Positions 8,124 to 17,599 of a stretch of 64,000 nucleotides of DNA are shown in pieces. The DNA lies in contig JAGTXO010000003.1 in NCBI GenBank assembly GCA_019448385.1, positions 1,240,001 to 1,304,000 of the forward strand, given 5' to 3'. Position 1 is the first letter of the stretch; each line of letters opens with the position of its first letter. This DNA is from Diacronema lutheri. Taxonomy: Eukaryota; Haptophyta; Pavlovophyceae; Pavlovales; Pavlovaceae. The translations under genes were made by a program, and so were the position numbers. A model generated the notes under the pieces. It ran no database searches, was not told the origin of the DNA, and worked only from the letters and a program-made list of their open reading frames with translations.

Positions 8124-9680
8124 ATGGCCAAGCTCGTCGGGTACGCGAACTTCAAGCGGTCGAACCCGATGACCGATCGCTTTGACATGCGCGCCTTCCA
8201 CCATGTCGAGTTCCTCTGCGGCGACGCGCAGACGACGGCCGCACGCTGGTCGTACGCGCTCGGCATGCCGCTCGTCGCGCGCTCCGACCTCAGCACGGGC
8301 AACACGCGCTTCGCGTCGCATGTGATCGGCTCGGGGAGCATCCGCTTTGTGTTCACCGCGCCCACGAGCTCCTCCGACGCGCTCGACGATGCCCACCCAA
8401 GCGTGACGACGACGCCGCGCGCGATGCGCGAGTACGTTGCGCGGCACGGCCTGAGCGCAGTCGCCGTCGCCATCCACGTAGAGGACGCGCGCGAGGCGTT
8501 CGAGCGGGCGGTGGCGGGCGGCGCCAAGCCGGCGATGCCGCCGCGCACCACGCCCGCCGACGGCGGCTGCGTCGTCAGCGAGGTCCTCCTGCACGCCGAC
8601 GGCGATGCGCTTCTCCGCTTCGTCTCGGGCGCATCGGCGGACGGCGCGACCGGCTTTTTGCCAGGGTACGCGCCGACGGGCGCGGCGCTGGACGAGACGT
8701 ACGGCTTTGTGCGGCTCGACCACGTCGTGAGCAATGTCGCTCAGCTGCTCCCCGCCGTCGATTATCTCATCAAGGCTGTTGGCCTCCACCAGGTGCGCCG
8801 CTGGGCACAAGTGCGAATGCGCGCGCGCGCGCGCGCCGCGCGAAAAGATGACAAGCTGACAGGAAGAGCCCACGGGCTTGGTCCGTCCATCCGTCCGTCC
8901 GCCCGTGGCTCCGTGGCAGTTCGCCGAGTTCACCGCGGAAGGTTCGTCGCGCTCCTCCGTCGCCGCTCGGCGTCGCTTGCCATGTCCGATCGCGATGTGT
9001 GCCTTTGCCCCCCCCCCTCCCCCCCCCCCCTCCCCCCCCCCCCCCCCCCCCCCCCCCCCCACCACCACCACCACGCGCGCGCGGGCGCAGACGTGGGCAC
9101 GCCCTTCTCCGGCCTCAACTCGATGGTGCTCGCGTCGAACAACGAGAGCGTGTTGCTCCCGCTCAACGAGCCGACGACTGGCAGCGCGCGCAAGTCGCAG
9201 ATCCAGACGTACCTCGAGCAGCACGACGGGCCGGGCGTGCAGCACATCGCCATCAAGACGGACGACATCTTCGCGACCGTGCGTGCCATGCGCGCGGCGC
9301 ACAGGCGTGGCGGCGGCTTTGCGCTCATGGAGCGGCCAAGGCGAAGTTACTACGAAAACCTGCGCGCGCGCCTCGGCGATGACGCGATCTCCGCGCACCA
9401 GGCGGAGCTGTGCGACGAGCTCGGCATCCTGGCCGACCGAGACGACCAGGGCGTCCTCCTGCAGATCTTCACCAAGCCCATTGGCGACCGCGCGACGCTC
9501 TTCCTCGAGGTGATCCAGCGCATCGGGTGCGACGAAGGCGGCGCGGTCGAGCAGAAGGGCGGCTGCGGCGGCTTCGGCAAGGGCAACTTCCATGAGCTGT
9601 TCCGCGCGATCGAAGAGCTTGAGACGAGGGCGGGCATTAACACCGCGGCGTCTCCACCGCGCCCGTCGGCTGGCGCGTGA
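8124..9680 (+). CDS. HPD: 4-hydroxyphenylpyruvate dioxygenase
   Basis: Converts 4-hydroxyphenylpyruvate to homogentisate, the step before HGD and the entry to plastoquinone/tocopherol synthesis. Three exons: 8124-8792, a 22-nt microexon 8920-8941, and 9091-9680, total 426 residues. The microexon supplies FAEFTAE plus one base, exactly bridging GLHQ to DVGTPFSGLNS as plant HPPDs require. Two VOC folds; likely iron ligands are His in RLDHVVSN, His in GVQHIAIKTDDI and Glu in FLEVIQRIG. The C-terminal GGCGGFGKGNFHELF is diagnostic. The N-terminus starts at KLVGYANFKR without a plastid presequence, so a cytosolic location is likely. Intron 2 carries a long C-run. The next gene is convergent UGDH. 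Confidence 0.95.
   Translation: MAKLVGYANFKRSNPMTDRFDMRAFHHVEFLCGDAQTTAARWSYALGMPLVARSDLSTGNTRFASHVIGSGSIRFVFTAPTSSSDALDDAHPSVTTTPRAMREYVARHGLSAVAVAIHVEDAREAFERAVAGGAKPAMPPRTTPADGGCVVSEVLLHADGDALLRFVSGASADGATGFLPGYAPTGAALDETYGFVRLDHVVSNVAQLLPAVDYLIKAVGLHQVRRWAQVRMRARARAARKDDKLTGRAHGLGPSIRPSARGSVAVRRVHRGRFVALLRRRSASLAMSDRDVCLCPPPSPPPLPPPPPPPPPHHHHHARAGADVGTPFSGLNSMVLASNNESVLLPLNEPTTGSARKSQIQTYLEQHDGPGVQHIAIKTDDIFATVRAMRAAHRRGGGFALMERPRRSYYENLRARLGDDAISAHQAELCDELGILADRDDQGVLLQIFTKPIGDRATLFLEVIQRIGCDEGGAVEQKGGCGGFGKGNFHELFRAIEELETRAGINTAASPPRPSAGA
9008..9060 (+). repeat. Poly-C tract inside HPPD intron 2
   Basis: An almost pure C-run broken by T at 9018 and 9031, followed by a short CCA repeat, ends about 30 nt before the 3' splice site. 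It occupies the position of the polypyrimidine tract. The complementary strand is a potential G-quadruplex. Confidence 0.9.
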
Positions 9681-9999
9681 CTTGGAGACGGAGCCCTCCT
9701 TGTCTCTCCCCTCACCACCCGGAGAACTGCGCAGGCTCGGAGAGTGGCAGTGCCCACCGGAGTCAATCACCGAGGCTCCAGCCTTGGGGATCCTTTGCGG
9801 GTCGAGCACATCTGCGCTGCGCTAGCGGCAGACCACCGGCTCGCGCCTGCACCGAGGCGCTCCTTGCCGTCCGGCTCCGAGCAAGGCGCAGCGTGCGCGC
9901 GCGAGGCCGGGCGCGCGGCGCGGCGCCCACGCTCGGTGCGCCTTGCATGCGCAGCGGCGAGCGGCGAGTCAAGCGCCGAACCGCGCGCGGCGCCTCGTC
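9681..9999. other. Convergent spacer HPPD/UGDH, nothing recognised
   Basis: About 320 bp between two stop codons. I see no coding frame with family resemblance and no RNA gene. Confidence 0.5.
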
Positions 10000-11667
10000 T
10001 CAGTCAAGGACTGTTTCGTTGCTGAAGCTCTTGCCGATCGCAAAGACCTGGAACCCGATCTGGCGCAGCTTCGCGTGGTCGAGAATGTTGCGGCCGTCAA
10101 ATACGAAGCATGGCTTGACCATCGACGTGTAGATGCGCGAGTAGTCGAGCGTCTTGAACTCGTCCCATTCGGTGAGCACGGCGATGGCGTGCGCGCCAGC
10201 GCACGCGACGTACGCGTCCTGCTCCATGCACACCTTGTCGGGCGAGGGCGAGCCCAGGTCGTAATTCATCTGCTCGACCGTCACCTTTGGGTCGTAGATG
10301 GACAGGGCGGCGCCCTCCTTAATCATCTGCTCGCATACGTGGATCGCGGGCGTCTCACGCGTGTCGCCCGTGTCCTTCTTGAAGGCGAAGCCGAGCACCG
10401 CAATCTTCTTGCCTGCGCGCCGGCGTGGTGTGGCGGCGAGGGGCATGCGGCCGTCGGTCGGGAGCGTACACGTGCGCGTCGGCGGTGAGGCGCACGTGCT
10501 GCGCGGCGCGTGTAAGGGCGGCGCGGAGCGGCGCGCGCGCTTCGCCAGAAGCGCGCGCATGCGCACCGGAGACGGTGTTGAACATGGCCGAGACCATCTT
10601 CTCGGCGAAGCGCTGCTTCTGCCAATTGTTCATCGTGATCACCGCCTCCCAGTAGTTGGCCACCTCCGGCAGGCCGAAGGAGCGGCAGAGGTAGACGAGG
10701 TTGAGGATGTCCTTCTGGAAGCACGAGCCGCCGAAGCCGACGGACGCGCGCAGGAACTTGGGCCCAATCCGCGAGTCCACGCCGATCGCGTGCGCGACCT
10801 CGTCGACGTCAGCGCCGGTGTTCTCGCACAGCGCCGAGATTGAATTGATTGACGAGATGCGCTGCGCGAGGAACGCGTTGGCGGTGAGCTTGGAGAGCTC
10901 AGCGGACCACAAGTTGGTCGTGAGCACCTTCTCCGTTGGCACCCACCGCCGGTAGATATTGGCGAGCTTGTCGATCGCCGCAAGGCCGGCGGGCGTCTGC
11001 TCGCCGCCGACGAGCACGCGATCCGGGCGGAGCAGGTCCTCGACCGCCGTGCCCTCAGCGAGGAACTCGGGGTTGGAGAGCACCTCGAAGGCGAACTTGG
11101 AGTTGGACTCGAGCACGCGCGCCATCGCCGCCGCCGTCTTCACGGGCACCGTCGATTTCTCCACGATGATCTGCGCGCGCGTGCCAGCGGCGGCGCGGAG
11201 CACCGGGGCGCGCATGAGCGGACGGCCAGATGCGGCGCTCGGCGCGGGCGCGGGAGGGAGCGCGCGGTCGCGCAATGGGCGGCGCGTGCCTTCGGGCCCT
11301 CGGCGATGCTCGCAATGTGTCGCCCCGCGAGCTCCCAGTACTGCAGGTCGGCGGCCTGGCCCGCGCCGATGCCTGACTTCTTGGTCGGCGTGTTCACCGA
11401 GACGAAGATGATGTCGGCCTCGCGGACAGCGGCGTCAATGTCGGTCGAGAAGAACAGGTTCTTGCCGCGGGCCCCCTCCACGATCTCCTGCAGGCCCGGC
11501 TCGTAGATGGGCAGGCTCTTCGAGTTCCACGCGGCGATGCGCCGCTCCGACAGGTCGCACACCGTCACCTTGATGTCGGGGCACATCTTGGCGATAACCG
11601 TCATCGTCGGGCCGCCAACGTAGCCGGCGCCGAGGCAGCAGATGCGGCAGGTGAACTCGGTCGACAT
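10000..11667 (-). CDS. UGDH: UDP-glucose 6-dehydrogenase
   Basis: Oxidises UDP-glucose to UDP-glucuronate for polysaccharide synthesis. Three exons: 11667-11290, 11170-10567, 10412-10000, total 464 residues. The NAD site is [12 protein letters not shown]; the catalytic cysteine is in [28 protein letters not shown] is the conserved helix. The C-terminal domain starts [18 protein letters not shown]. Intron 1 (11289-11171) begins with GC rather than GT and ends CGCAG; this is the only junction that rejoins EGPK to IIVEKSTVP. Intron 2 (10566-10413) is GT-AG in phase 1. The length matches animal/plant UGDH. The start at 11667 ([11 protein letters not shown]) fits the family. Confidence 0.94.
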
Positions 11668-12247
11668 TGCGGCTCGGCGGCGCGGCGACGCTCCGGGTGC
11701 GAGCGACCGGTCGGCGCGACCGAAATGTTCGGCTGCCCGAGGAACCTCCGCCCAACTGTACCAACCGTTTCCGCGCAATGGAGCCGCCTGGCCTTTTTTT
11801 TGTTTGGGGGGAGGCGCCACCGCGCCAGGCGCTCCCGCGGGTGCAAGTACGAGGCACCACTCCGGGAGGGGCCTTCGTCGCGGCGGCTCATTCGTTCGCG
11901 CCCTGCCCGCCGGACGCCGCCGCCCACATCCGATTCACGCAGCAGTTGGATGTGCACACGATGCTCACACATGGTGACATCATTGACACGCCCTCGTCTT
12001 GCTTTTGGGCGTCCGCTGCGTCTGCGCGATGGCCGCGCGGGCGACCAATCGCGAGTGTCGCTTCCACGCGGCCTGGCGCCGACGTGCCCCGATTGCTTCC
12101 GCGCGCGCCGCTGCCCAACGCCGTCATGACTGCGACACTTGACCGTTGCGCAGCCGCGCCCCTTCCGCAGCGCCGTCGGCGCGCCGCGCGCGGCGGCAAA
12201 GCCGCGCCGCGTGCGCGCCTCCTCTCATGCGCGTTGCACATGCCGCC
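11668..12247. other. 580-bp region without a supported gene
   Basis: Upstream of UGDH. Contains a T-run with TTTGTTTGGGGGG near 11794-11812 and a CCAAT box (near 12048). Several open frames exist on both strands but none has recognisable domains or a convincing composition; the UGDH promoter must lie here. Confidence 0.4.
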
Positions 12248-12625
12248 TCAGAAGATCGAGCGGCGCGACGTGAAATCGCTGACGGTCGTCGCACCCTCAA
12301 AGCCAGGCGCGCCAGATCTGCTGTGCGTGCCGAGGTAGTTGTGGAAGCCAGCCTCGTCGCATGTGCCGACGGTGAGGAACGAGCTGTCCACTCCAGCACT
12401 CGCGCACGCCTGCCGGCAGAACTGCTGCGCATTGCCGACAGGGAGCCAGTGGACTGTCGTCGCCGCTGCGCCGCATGCGCCAACGCTGCCGCTGACGTCC
12501 TTCTCGACCCCGAGAGGACTGTCGAGATCGACGCCGAGGGAGCCGAGATCGCTCGACGGCAAGTGCACGATCAGCTCGGACGGCGCCCTCGCCAGCGCGT
12601 GACTCCCTTGGTGCACGCGGTGCAT
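12248..12625 (-). CDS. Hypothetical small protein with four spaced cysteines
   Basis: I do not recognise this protein. The frame from ATG 12625 gives 125 residues with a normal, non-Arg-rich composition, unlike typical antisense shadows here. Four cysteines occur in the C-terminal half (GACGAAATT, FCRQACASAG, VGTCDEAG), a pattern that could fit a small disulfide-bonded or extracellular module. The frame stays open upstream to about 12697 without another ATG. A second natural-looking minus-strand frame starts at ATG 12794 (MAAKRAAPVKSKRAKF...) and could be a first exon or the true N-terminus if a frameshift or unrecognised splice exists. The neighbour is the divergent globin gene. Confidence 0.4.
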   Translation of the reverse strand: MHRVHQGSHALARAPSELIVHLPSSDLGSLGVDLDSPLGVEKDVSGSVGACGAAATTVHWLPVGNAQQFCRQACASAGVDSSFLTVGTCDEAGFHNYLGTHSRSGAPGFEGATTVSDFTSRRSIF

Positions 12626-12792
12626 GGGCTCGACGAAGTCGGCAACGAGGTCCGCGAGAGGCGAGGAAGTCGGCGGCGGATCCCCCTTCGTCCGTTCTCA
12701 AAAAGTTGAGACCCGAGAGATCTTCGGATGGCCCACGTCGATCCGCGAATTTCGCCCGTTTCGATTTTACCGGAGCAGCACGTTTTGCCGCC

Positions 12793-14142
12793 ATGCCGGA
12801 CGCGTCGGACGTCGCGACGTTGCCGCTGGCCATCGTCGTCGCGGCGGTGGTGGTGGCGCATCAGCGGTGGCGCAGGCGGCAGCAGCAGCTGCTCACGTCG
12901 TGCGCGCGCAATCTGGCTGGGCCGGCGCTCGCACCCGCATCGCCGCCGCTCCCGACCAGCACGCCGCCCGCGCCGCGCGCCGTGCGAGCGTGCGCGCTCG
13001 CGCTCACGGCCTCCTCGACGGCGCTGATCGGCGACTCGATGCCGTTCATCGCGAGCGCGGAGGCGGCGAAGATATTTTACGACGAGCTATTTGAGCTCGC
13101 ACCCGAGCTGCGCCAGCTCTTCGGCTGCGTCAGCAGCCAGCAGCGCAAACTCGTCGGGATGCTGCAGTGGGTGGGCGCGTCCCTCGGCGACGCGCCGCGG
13201 CTCGTCGAGGGCCTGCGAGCGCTCGGCGCGCGGCATGTCAAGTACGGCTCGCGGCTGTATCACTTTTGCGCGATCAAGGCCGCCTTCTTGCGCATGGTCC
13301 AGATCGTCGACCAGCAGACGCTCGAGGCGCGCGCCGAGTCGGTTGCCGAGCACGGCCCGCCATCGCCGGCGGGCGCGCCCGCCGCCTTGGCCGAGCCTCT
13401 CGACCGGCACGCGCGGCTGCTCGGCGTGAGCCGCGCATGGGAGGCCCTTCTCTACGTCTTCATCGGCGAGATGGGCCCCGCCATGCTCATGGCTGAGGAC
13501 CTCGCCGCGTTCCGGCGCGCGCTTGCAAACGGGCTCGCCGCGCCCGCGGGCGGAACATGCGCCGCACTCTCGGGCGCGCAGGGCGCCGCGCTGCTCGCAA
13601 TGAGCGCCGAACTGACGCGCGCACCCGTCCGCGGCTCGGCTGAGCGCGCGCGCGTCGACGCCGCGCGCGACGCGCTCCGCGCCGCTGCCGAAGCGCTCGA
13701 AGCGCTCGCAGGCCTCGACTTGGCCGCGTACTGCACCGTGATGGCCGCCGTGCGCCAGCCGCCGCTCGACTGCCCGTCGGAGCGGACGGACGCGATCGCG
13801 CGCGCGCTGTACGACGCGGCGAGCGTTCCGCTGCTGGTCGCCGAGTGGGCGGCGCATGCGTTGTGCATCGCGCGCTCGCTCCTGCCGCTCGCGGCGCAGA
13901 GCGGCGTTGGCGACGCGGCGGCGGGCGTGCAACTTCTCCTCGCGTGCGCGCGCACCGCCGTGCGCAATTGCCAGCTCAACACGGCCGCGCGGCTCGCGCT
14001 TGGCTCACCGTGGCGCGCCCACCTCGAGGCGCGCGCGCGCGAGCTCTGCCGCACCGTCGCGGCACTCGGCGTGGAGCTTGCTGCCGTGATCGACGAACGT
14101 ACTGGCGTGCCCTCCGACTCGGAGGCCGGCCCGTGGCGATGA
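12793..14142 (+). CDS. Membrane-anchored globin-domain protein
   Basis: A 449-residue single-exon protein. Residues about 10-24 (LPLAIVVAAVVVA) form a hydrophobic N-terminal anchor followed by a basic stretch HQRWRRRQQQ. Residues about 75-215 fit the globin pattern: FYDELFELAPELRQLFG (A-B helices), QQRKLVGMLQW (E helix), LGARHVKYGSRLYHF (F helix, with the likely proximal His) and AFLRMVQ, then LGVSRAWEALLYVFIGEM (G-H). The remaining 230 residues are Ala-rich helices of unknown fold. The globin assignment rests on the order of motifs; a haem role (oxygen, NO or redox sensing) is inferred. The start at 12793 is the first ATG before the hydrophobic segment. Confidence 0.68.
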   Translation: MPDASDVATLPLAIVVAAVVVAHQRWRRRQQQLLTSCARNLAGPALAPASPPLPTSTPPAPRAVRACALALTASSTALIGDSMPFIASAEAAKIFYDELFELAPELRQLFGCVSSQQRKLVGMLQWVGASLGDAPRLVEGLRALGARHVKYGSRLYHFCAIKAAFLRMVQIVDQQTLEARAESVAEHGPPSPAGAPAALAEPLDRHARLLGVSRAWEALLYVFIGEMGPAMLMAEDLAAFRRALANGLAAPAGGTCAALSGAQGAALLAMSAELTRAPVRGSAERARVDAARDALRAAAEALEALAGLDLAAYCTVMAAVRQPPLDCPSERTDAIARALYDAASVPLLVAEWAAHALCIARSLLPLAAQSGVGDAAAGVQLLLACARTAVRNCQLNTAARLALGSPWRAHLEARARELCRTVAALGVELAAVIDERTGVPSDSEAGPWR

Positions 14143-14258
14143 GTGAGCTTCGCCCGGTTGCTCGTCCCACTTTCGCTTCTTGACTCCCTCCCCCTCTCCC
14201 CCTCCCCCCCGCCGTTCGACCCCTGAAAAAACGACCCAAGGATTCGGCAGCACTTTGG
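14143..14258. other. Convergent spacer globin/KUP
   Basis: Short spacer with a C/T-rich run near 14183-14212; no gene. Confidence 0.4.
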
Positions 14259-17200
14259 TCAAAGGAAGCGGACGGTCGACACCTCGACCGTTCGGTTCGG
14301 CGGCAGGCCAAAGAAGCGCGTCGGCTTGCGCGCGTTGATCACGAGCAACTGATAGAGCCGTATGCGTAGCCGTGTGAACTGCGAGTGTCCGCCAACGTTT
14401 GCGTACGTTGATCGGGAGAGGATGAAGGTGACGTTGGCGGTTGGCGTGCTCGGCGGCGTTTCGACGTCCGAGGCGAGGAGCGCGTCGACGCGCGCCTCCT
14501 CCGCCTCGTCCTCGTCATCCTCCGCGTCCTCCGTGTCCTCCGCCTGCCGCGCGTGCGCGTTGTGCGCGCCGGCGTCGTGCGCGCCGGCGTTTGCGCCGCC
14601 GAGCGCGCGCGCGCTCCCGGCGCGCGCGCGCGCGCCACCGCCGCCGCCCAGCTCAATGAGCGGCTCGAGCGCGGGAAAGTCGAGCGCGTGCTCGGCGGCG
14701 GCCTTGGCGAGCGCGCGCGGCAGCAGCTGCGCGCCGCTGAGCGCCTCGCCGTACCCAAAGTGGAGGACGACGCGATACAGGCCAGCGGCCGCGTCGAGCG
14801 GATCGAAGGTGCAGCGCTCCGCGGGCTTGACAAACGGGACGGACGCCTCGAAGCGGACGGTGAGGAGCACGATGGTCTCGGGCAGGCAGCCAAGCGTTAC
14901 GGCGAGGCAGCCGAGCGATGGCGGCGGTCGCCACTCGTACGGCGTGAGGAAGACGGCGAGTGCGGGCGTGCGCAGGATGGGCGGGTGCGCGCGCAGCGCG
15001 ATCAGAAGGCTCGGGATGGACGAAACCGACGCGACGAGGCCGCGCACGCCCTCGGCGGTGGCGGGCACCTCGCCGCCGAGCGACTCGAGCTGCGCGGCGG
15101 CGAAGCGCGCCGACGCTTTGAGCTCCTGCTCGCGCCCCCAGTGGAAGGTGTGCATAACAAAGCACGCGACGAGCGCGACGAGCGCGGGCACCCAACCCGC
15201 GTCGAGCACCTTGACCACATTCGCCGACCAGAAGAGGAGATCGACGCACGCCATCGGTGCGATGAGCGCGGCGGTTGCAGCAATGTGCCACCGCCACACG
15301 CGCCGCACGACGACGGCGAAGAGGGCCGTCGTGACGAGCGCGTCGCCCGTCACGGCGACGCCGTACGCCGAGCCGAGCCGGCCCGTCGATCGGAACGCGA
15401 GCACGAGCGCGACGCACACGCAGGAGAGCAGCAGGTTGGCCTCGGAGATGTAGACCTGCCCGCGCTGCTCGGGGTTGGTGTGGCGCACGAGGATGCGCGG
15501 CACGAACTGCAGCGCGTGCCCCTGCGCGAGCAGCGCGAAGACGCCCGAGATGAGCGCCTGTGACGCGATCACGGCCGCGCACGTCGCGAGGCACAGGACG
15601 GGCCACAGCAGCCGCGGCGGGACGGACGCGTAGAACGGGTTCTGCACCGCGCCGGGGTTGAGGGTGAGGACCGTGGCCTGCCCGGCGTACTGCAACACGA
15701 GCGACGGGTAGACGAGCAAGAACCACGTCGCGCGGATCGGTGAGGCGCCAAAGTGGCCCATGTCCGCGTACAACGCCTCCGCGCCCTGCGCGCGCCCGCC
15801 GCGCCGCGCGGCGTGACCGAGCGTGAGCGCGCGCGCGCGCGCGCGATCGCGCTAGGCTTACATTACGCGCGCGCGGCGCGCGCGCACCGTGACGCAGAGG
15901 ACGACGCCGCCAAGCGATCGCCACGCGTCCAACCCGCGGTACTGGCCCTGCGTCCAGAACGCCACCAGCGAGCGCGGGTCGAGCGCGCCGAGCACGGAGA
16001 GCGCGACGCGCGGGTGCGATGCGCAGTTGTATGCGCCAAGCGCGCCGATTGTGACGAACCAGGCGACCATCAACGGGCCAGCGATGCGCCCGATCAGCTG
16101 AGCGGCGCGGCGCGGCGCGCGCGCGCGCGCGCCGCAGCGCGGCCGCGAGCGGGCGTGAGTGCGCTCGAGCGCATTTCATGCCAGCGCCGCGCGGATGGGG
16201 AGAGCGCGGAGGGCCGATGTGCAGCGAGCGGCCCGGACGGCGGGGCGCCACATCGCCCGGATGGGGCAAGCGCGGAGGGCCGATGTGCAGCGAGCGGCCC
16301 GGACGGCGGGGCGCCACATCGCCCGGATGGGGCAAGCGCGGAGGGCCGACGTGCGCGCATGGCCCGGACGGCGGGGCGCCACATCGCCCGGATGGGGCAA
16401 GCGCGAAGGGCCGACGTGCAGCGAGCGGCCCGGACGGCGGGGCGCCGCATCGCCCGGATGGGGCAAGCGCGGAGGGCCGATGTGCGCGCATGGCGGGTAT
16501 CTCCGCCCGCGCGCACGCGCGGCCCACCTTTGTGCCGTGCTTCTGCAGCGAGAAGAGCGCGAGGAGCACGCAGACAGCGAGCGCCGATCGCACGCGCTCC
16601 GACCCGACGGGCAGCCCCTCAAGCGCACCCAACACACTCATGGCCGGCGTGATGGCTCCGTCGCCGAGCAGCAGGCTGCAGCCGAGCATCGCAAGGAGCG
16701 TCACGCGCTGCCGCGCGCGCGCGCCGAGCGGCGGCCCCGAGAGGATCGTCTGCAGGAGCGCAAACGTGCCGCCCTCGCCATGGTGGCTGACGCGCATCAC
16801 GCACCCGACGTATTTGCCGCATACGACGAGGGTGAGTGCCCAAAAGATCATCGAGAAGGTGCCGAGGATGTCGGCCGGCTGCGGCTCCGCGTGCAGCTCC
16901 GTCGTGTAGATCCCGGCAAAGCAGTAGAGCGGCGAAGTCCCGATGTCACCAAAGACTGTAAGGGGCGTGGCACGCGTGCACCCCAGCGCGCGCGGCGCGC
17001 GCGCACGGGGACAGAGGGCAGCGGCGCTCGCCCGACGCGCGTGAGCGCGGGTGCGAGCACGGCGGGCGCGTCGCGCATGCACGCAGCCGTCACGCACGAA
17101 CGAACGCGCCGCGAGGGCGCGCCTGCGCGCCGCGCGGCGGCGCGCACCGACACCGGTCGCGCCGAGGGTGAGCGCGGCAAAATGGCCCCACGACGTCGCC

Positions 17201-17523
17201 GCCGCGTGCTGGTTGCTCTCGCGGCGCACAATGAAGCGGCGCTGGAGCAGGTGCCTCGCCGGCCGCTTGGCCGGGCTGAACTGCTCGCGGAGCGCAGCGC
17301 CGCCTACCCTGTCGATGTCCTGCGCAAGCTGCGGGTCGTCGAGCACGGCGCCCGTCGTCCACCGCCGCTCGCCGAGCGTGCTCGTGAGAGGCGTGCGAAA
17401 CTGCTCGGCGGTCTGACTCGCGCCGATGGGCACCGCGGCGCGGAGGAGGCGACTGACTTGCGCCGAGCGCGCGCGAGTGCGGCTCAGGCCGGTCTGCTGC
17501 GCGGGCGCGCCCGCGTCGTCCAT
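14259..17523 (-). CDS. KUP/HAK/KT-type potassium transporter
   Basis: A proton-coupled or facilitated K+ transporter of the plasma membrane. Four exons: 17523-17154, 16955-16528, 16097-15888 and 15785-14259, total 844 residues. Conserved signatures in order: VFGDIGTSPLYCFAGIY (TM1), HHGEGGTFAL, LLGDGAITPAMSVL, the exon C block GPLMVAWFVTIGALGAYN, GAEALYADMGHFGASPIR split precisely by intron 3, and YISEANLLL. About twelve hydrophobic segments follow family spacing. The cytosolic C-terminal tail has an acidic insertion (EDTEDAEDDEDEAEE) near residue 740. Introns are 17153-16956, 16527-16098 (holding a minisatellite) and 15887-15786. The ATG at 17523 gives a 90-residue hydrophilic N-tail. Head-to-head with a methyltransferase gene. 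Confidence 0.92.
16194..16493 (-). repeat. 66-bp minisatellite in KUP intron 2
   Basis: Units 16194-16259, 16260-16325, 16326-16390 (65 bp), 16391-16456 and a partial fifth from 16457, each beginning GATGGGGCAAGCGCG on the plus strand (the first unit varies). Units are nearly identical. The minus-strand 3' splice site lies about 95 bp further on. It explains why this intron is 430 bp long in a genome of roughly 100-200-bp introns. Confidence 0.92.
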
Positions 17524-17599
17524 GAGGGGTCCCTGCTCGTGACGAGCCTCTTCAGTGATGCGCCATTTCGCCCCCGACCGAACGACGCGCGGCAAAAAA
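17524..17599. promoter_or_regulatory. Bidirectional promoter KUP/methyltransferase
   Basis: 76 bp between starts, containing ATTTCGCCC at 17565-17573, a 9-mer also present upstream of the globin gene at 12749-12757. Function inferred. Confidence 0.35.

Noticed and set aside
6498-9809. 1100-codon minus-strand open frame over HGD and HPPD
   Set aside because: Only 6498-7976 is HGD. The rest is antisense to HPPD and includes the G-run complement of the poly-C intron.
16194-16493. Possible CRISPR array (regular repeats)
   Set aside because: Units are contiguous 66-bp repeats without unique spacers, inside a eukaryotic intron; it is a minisatellite.
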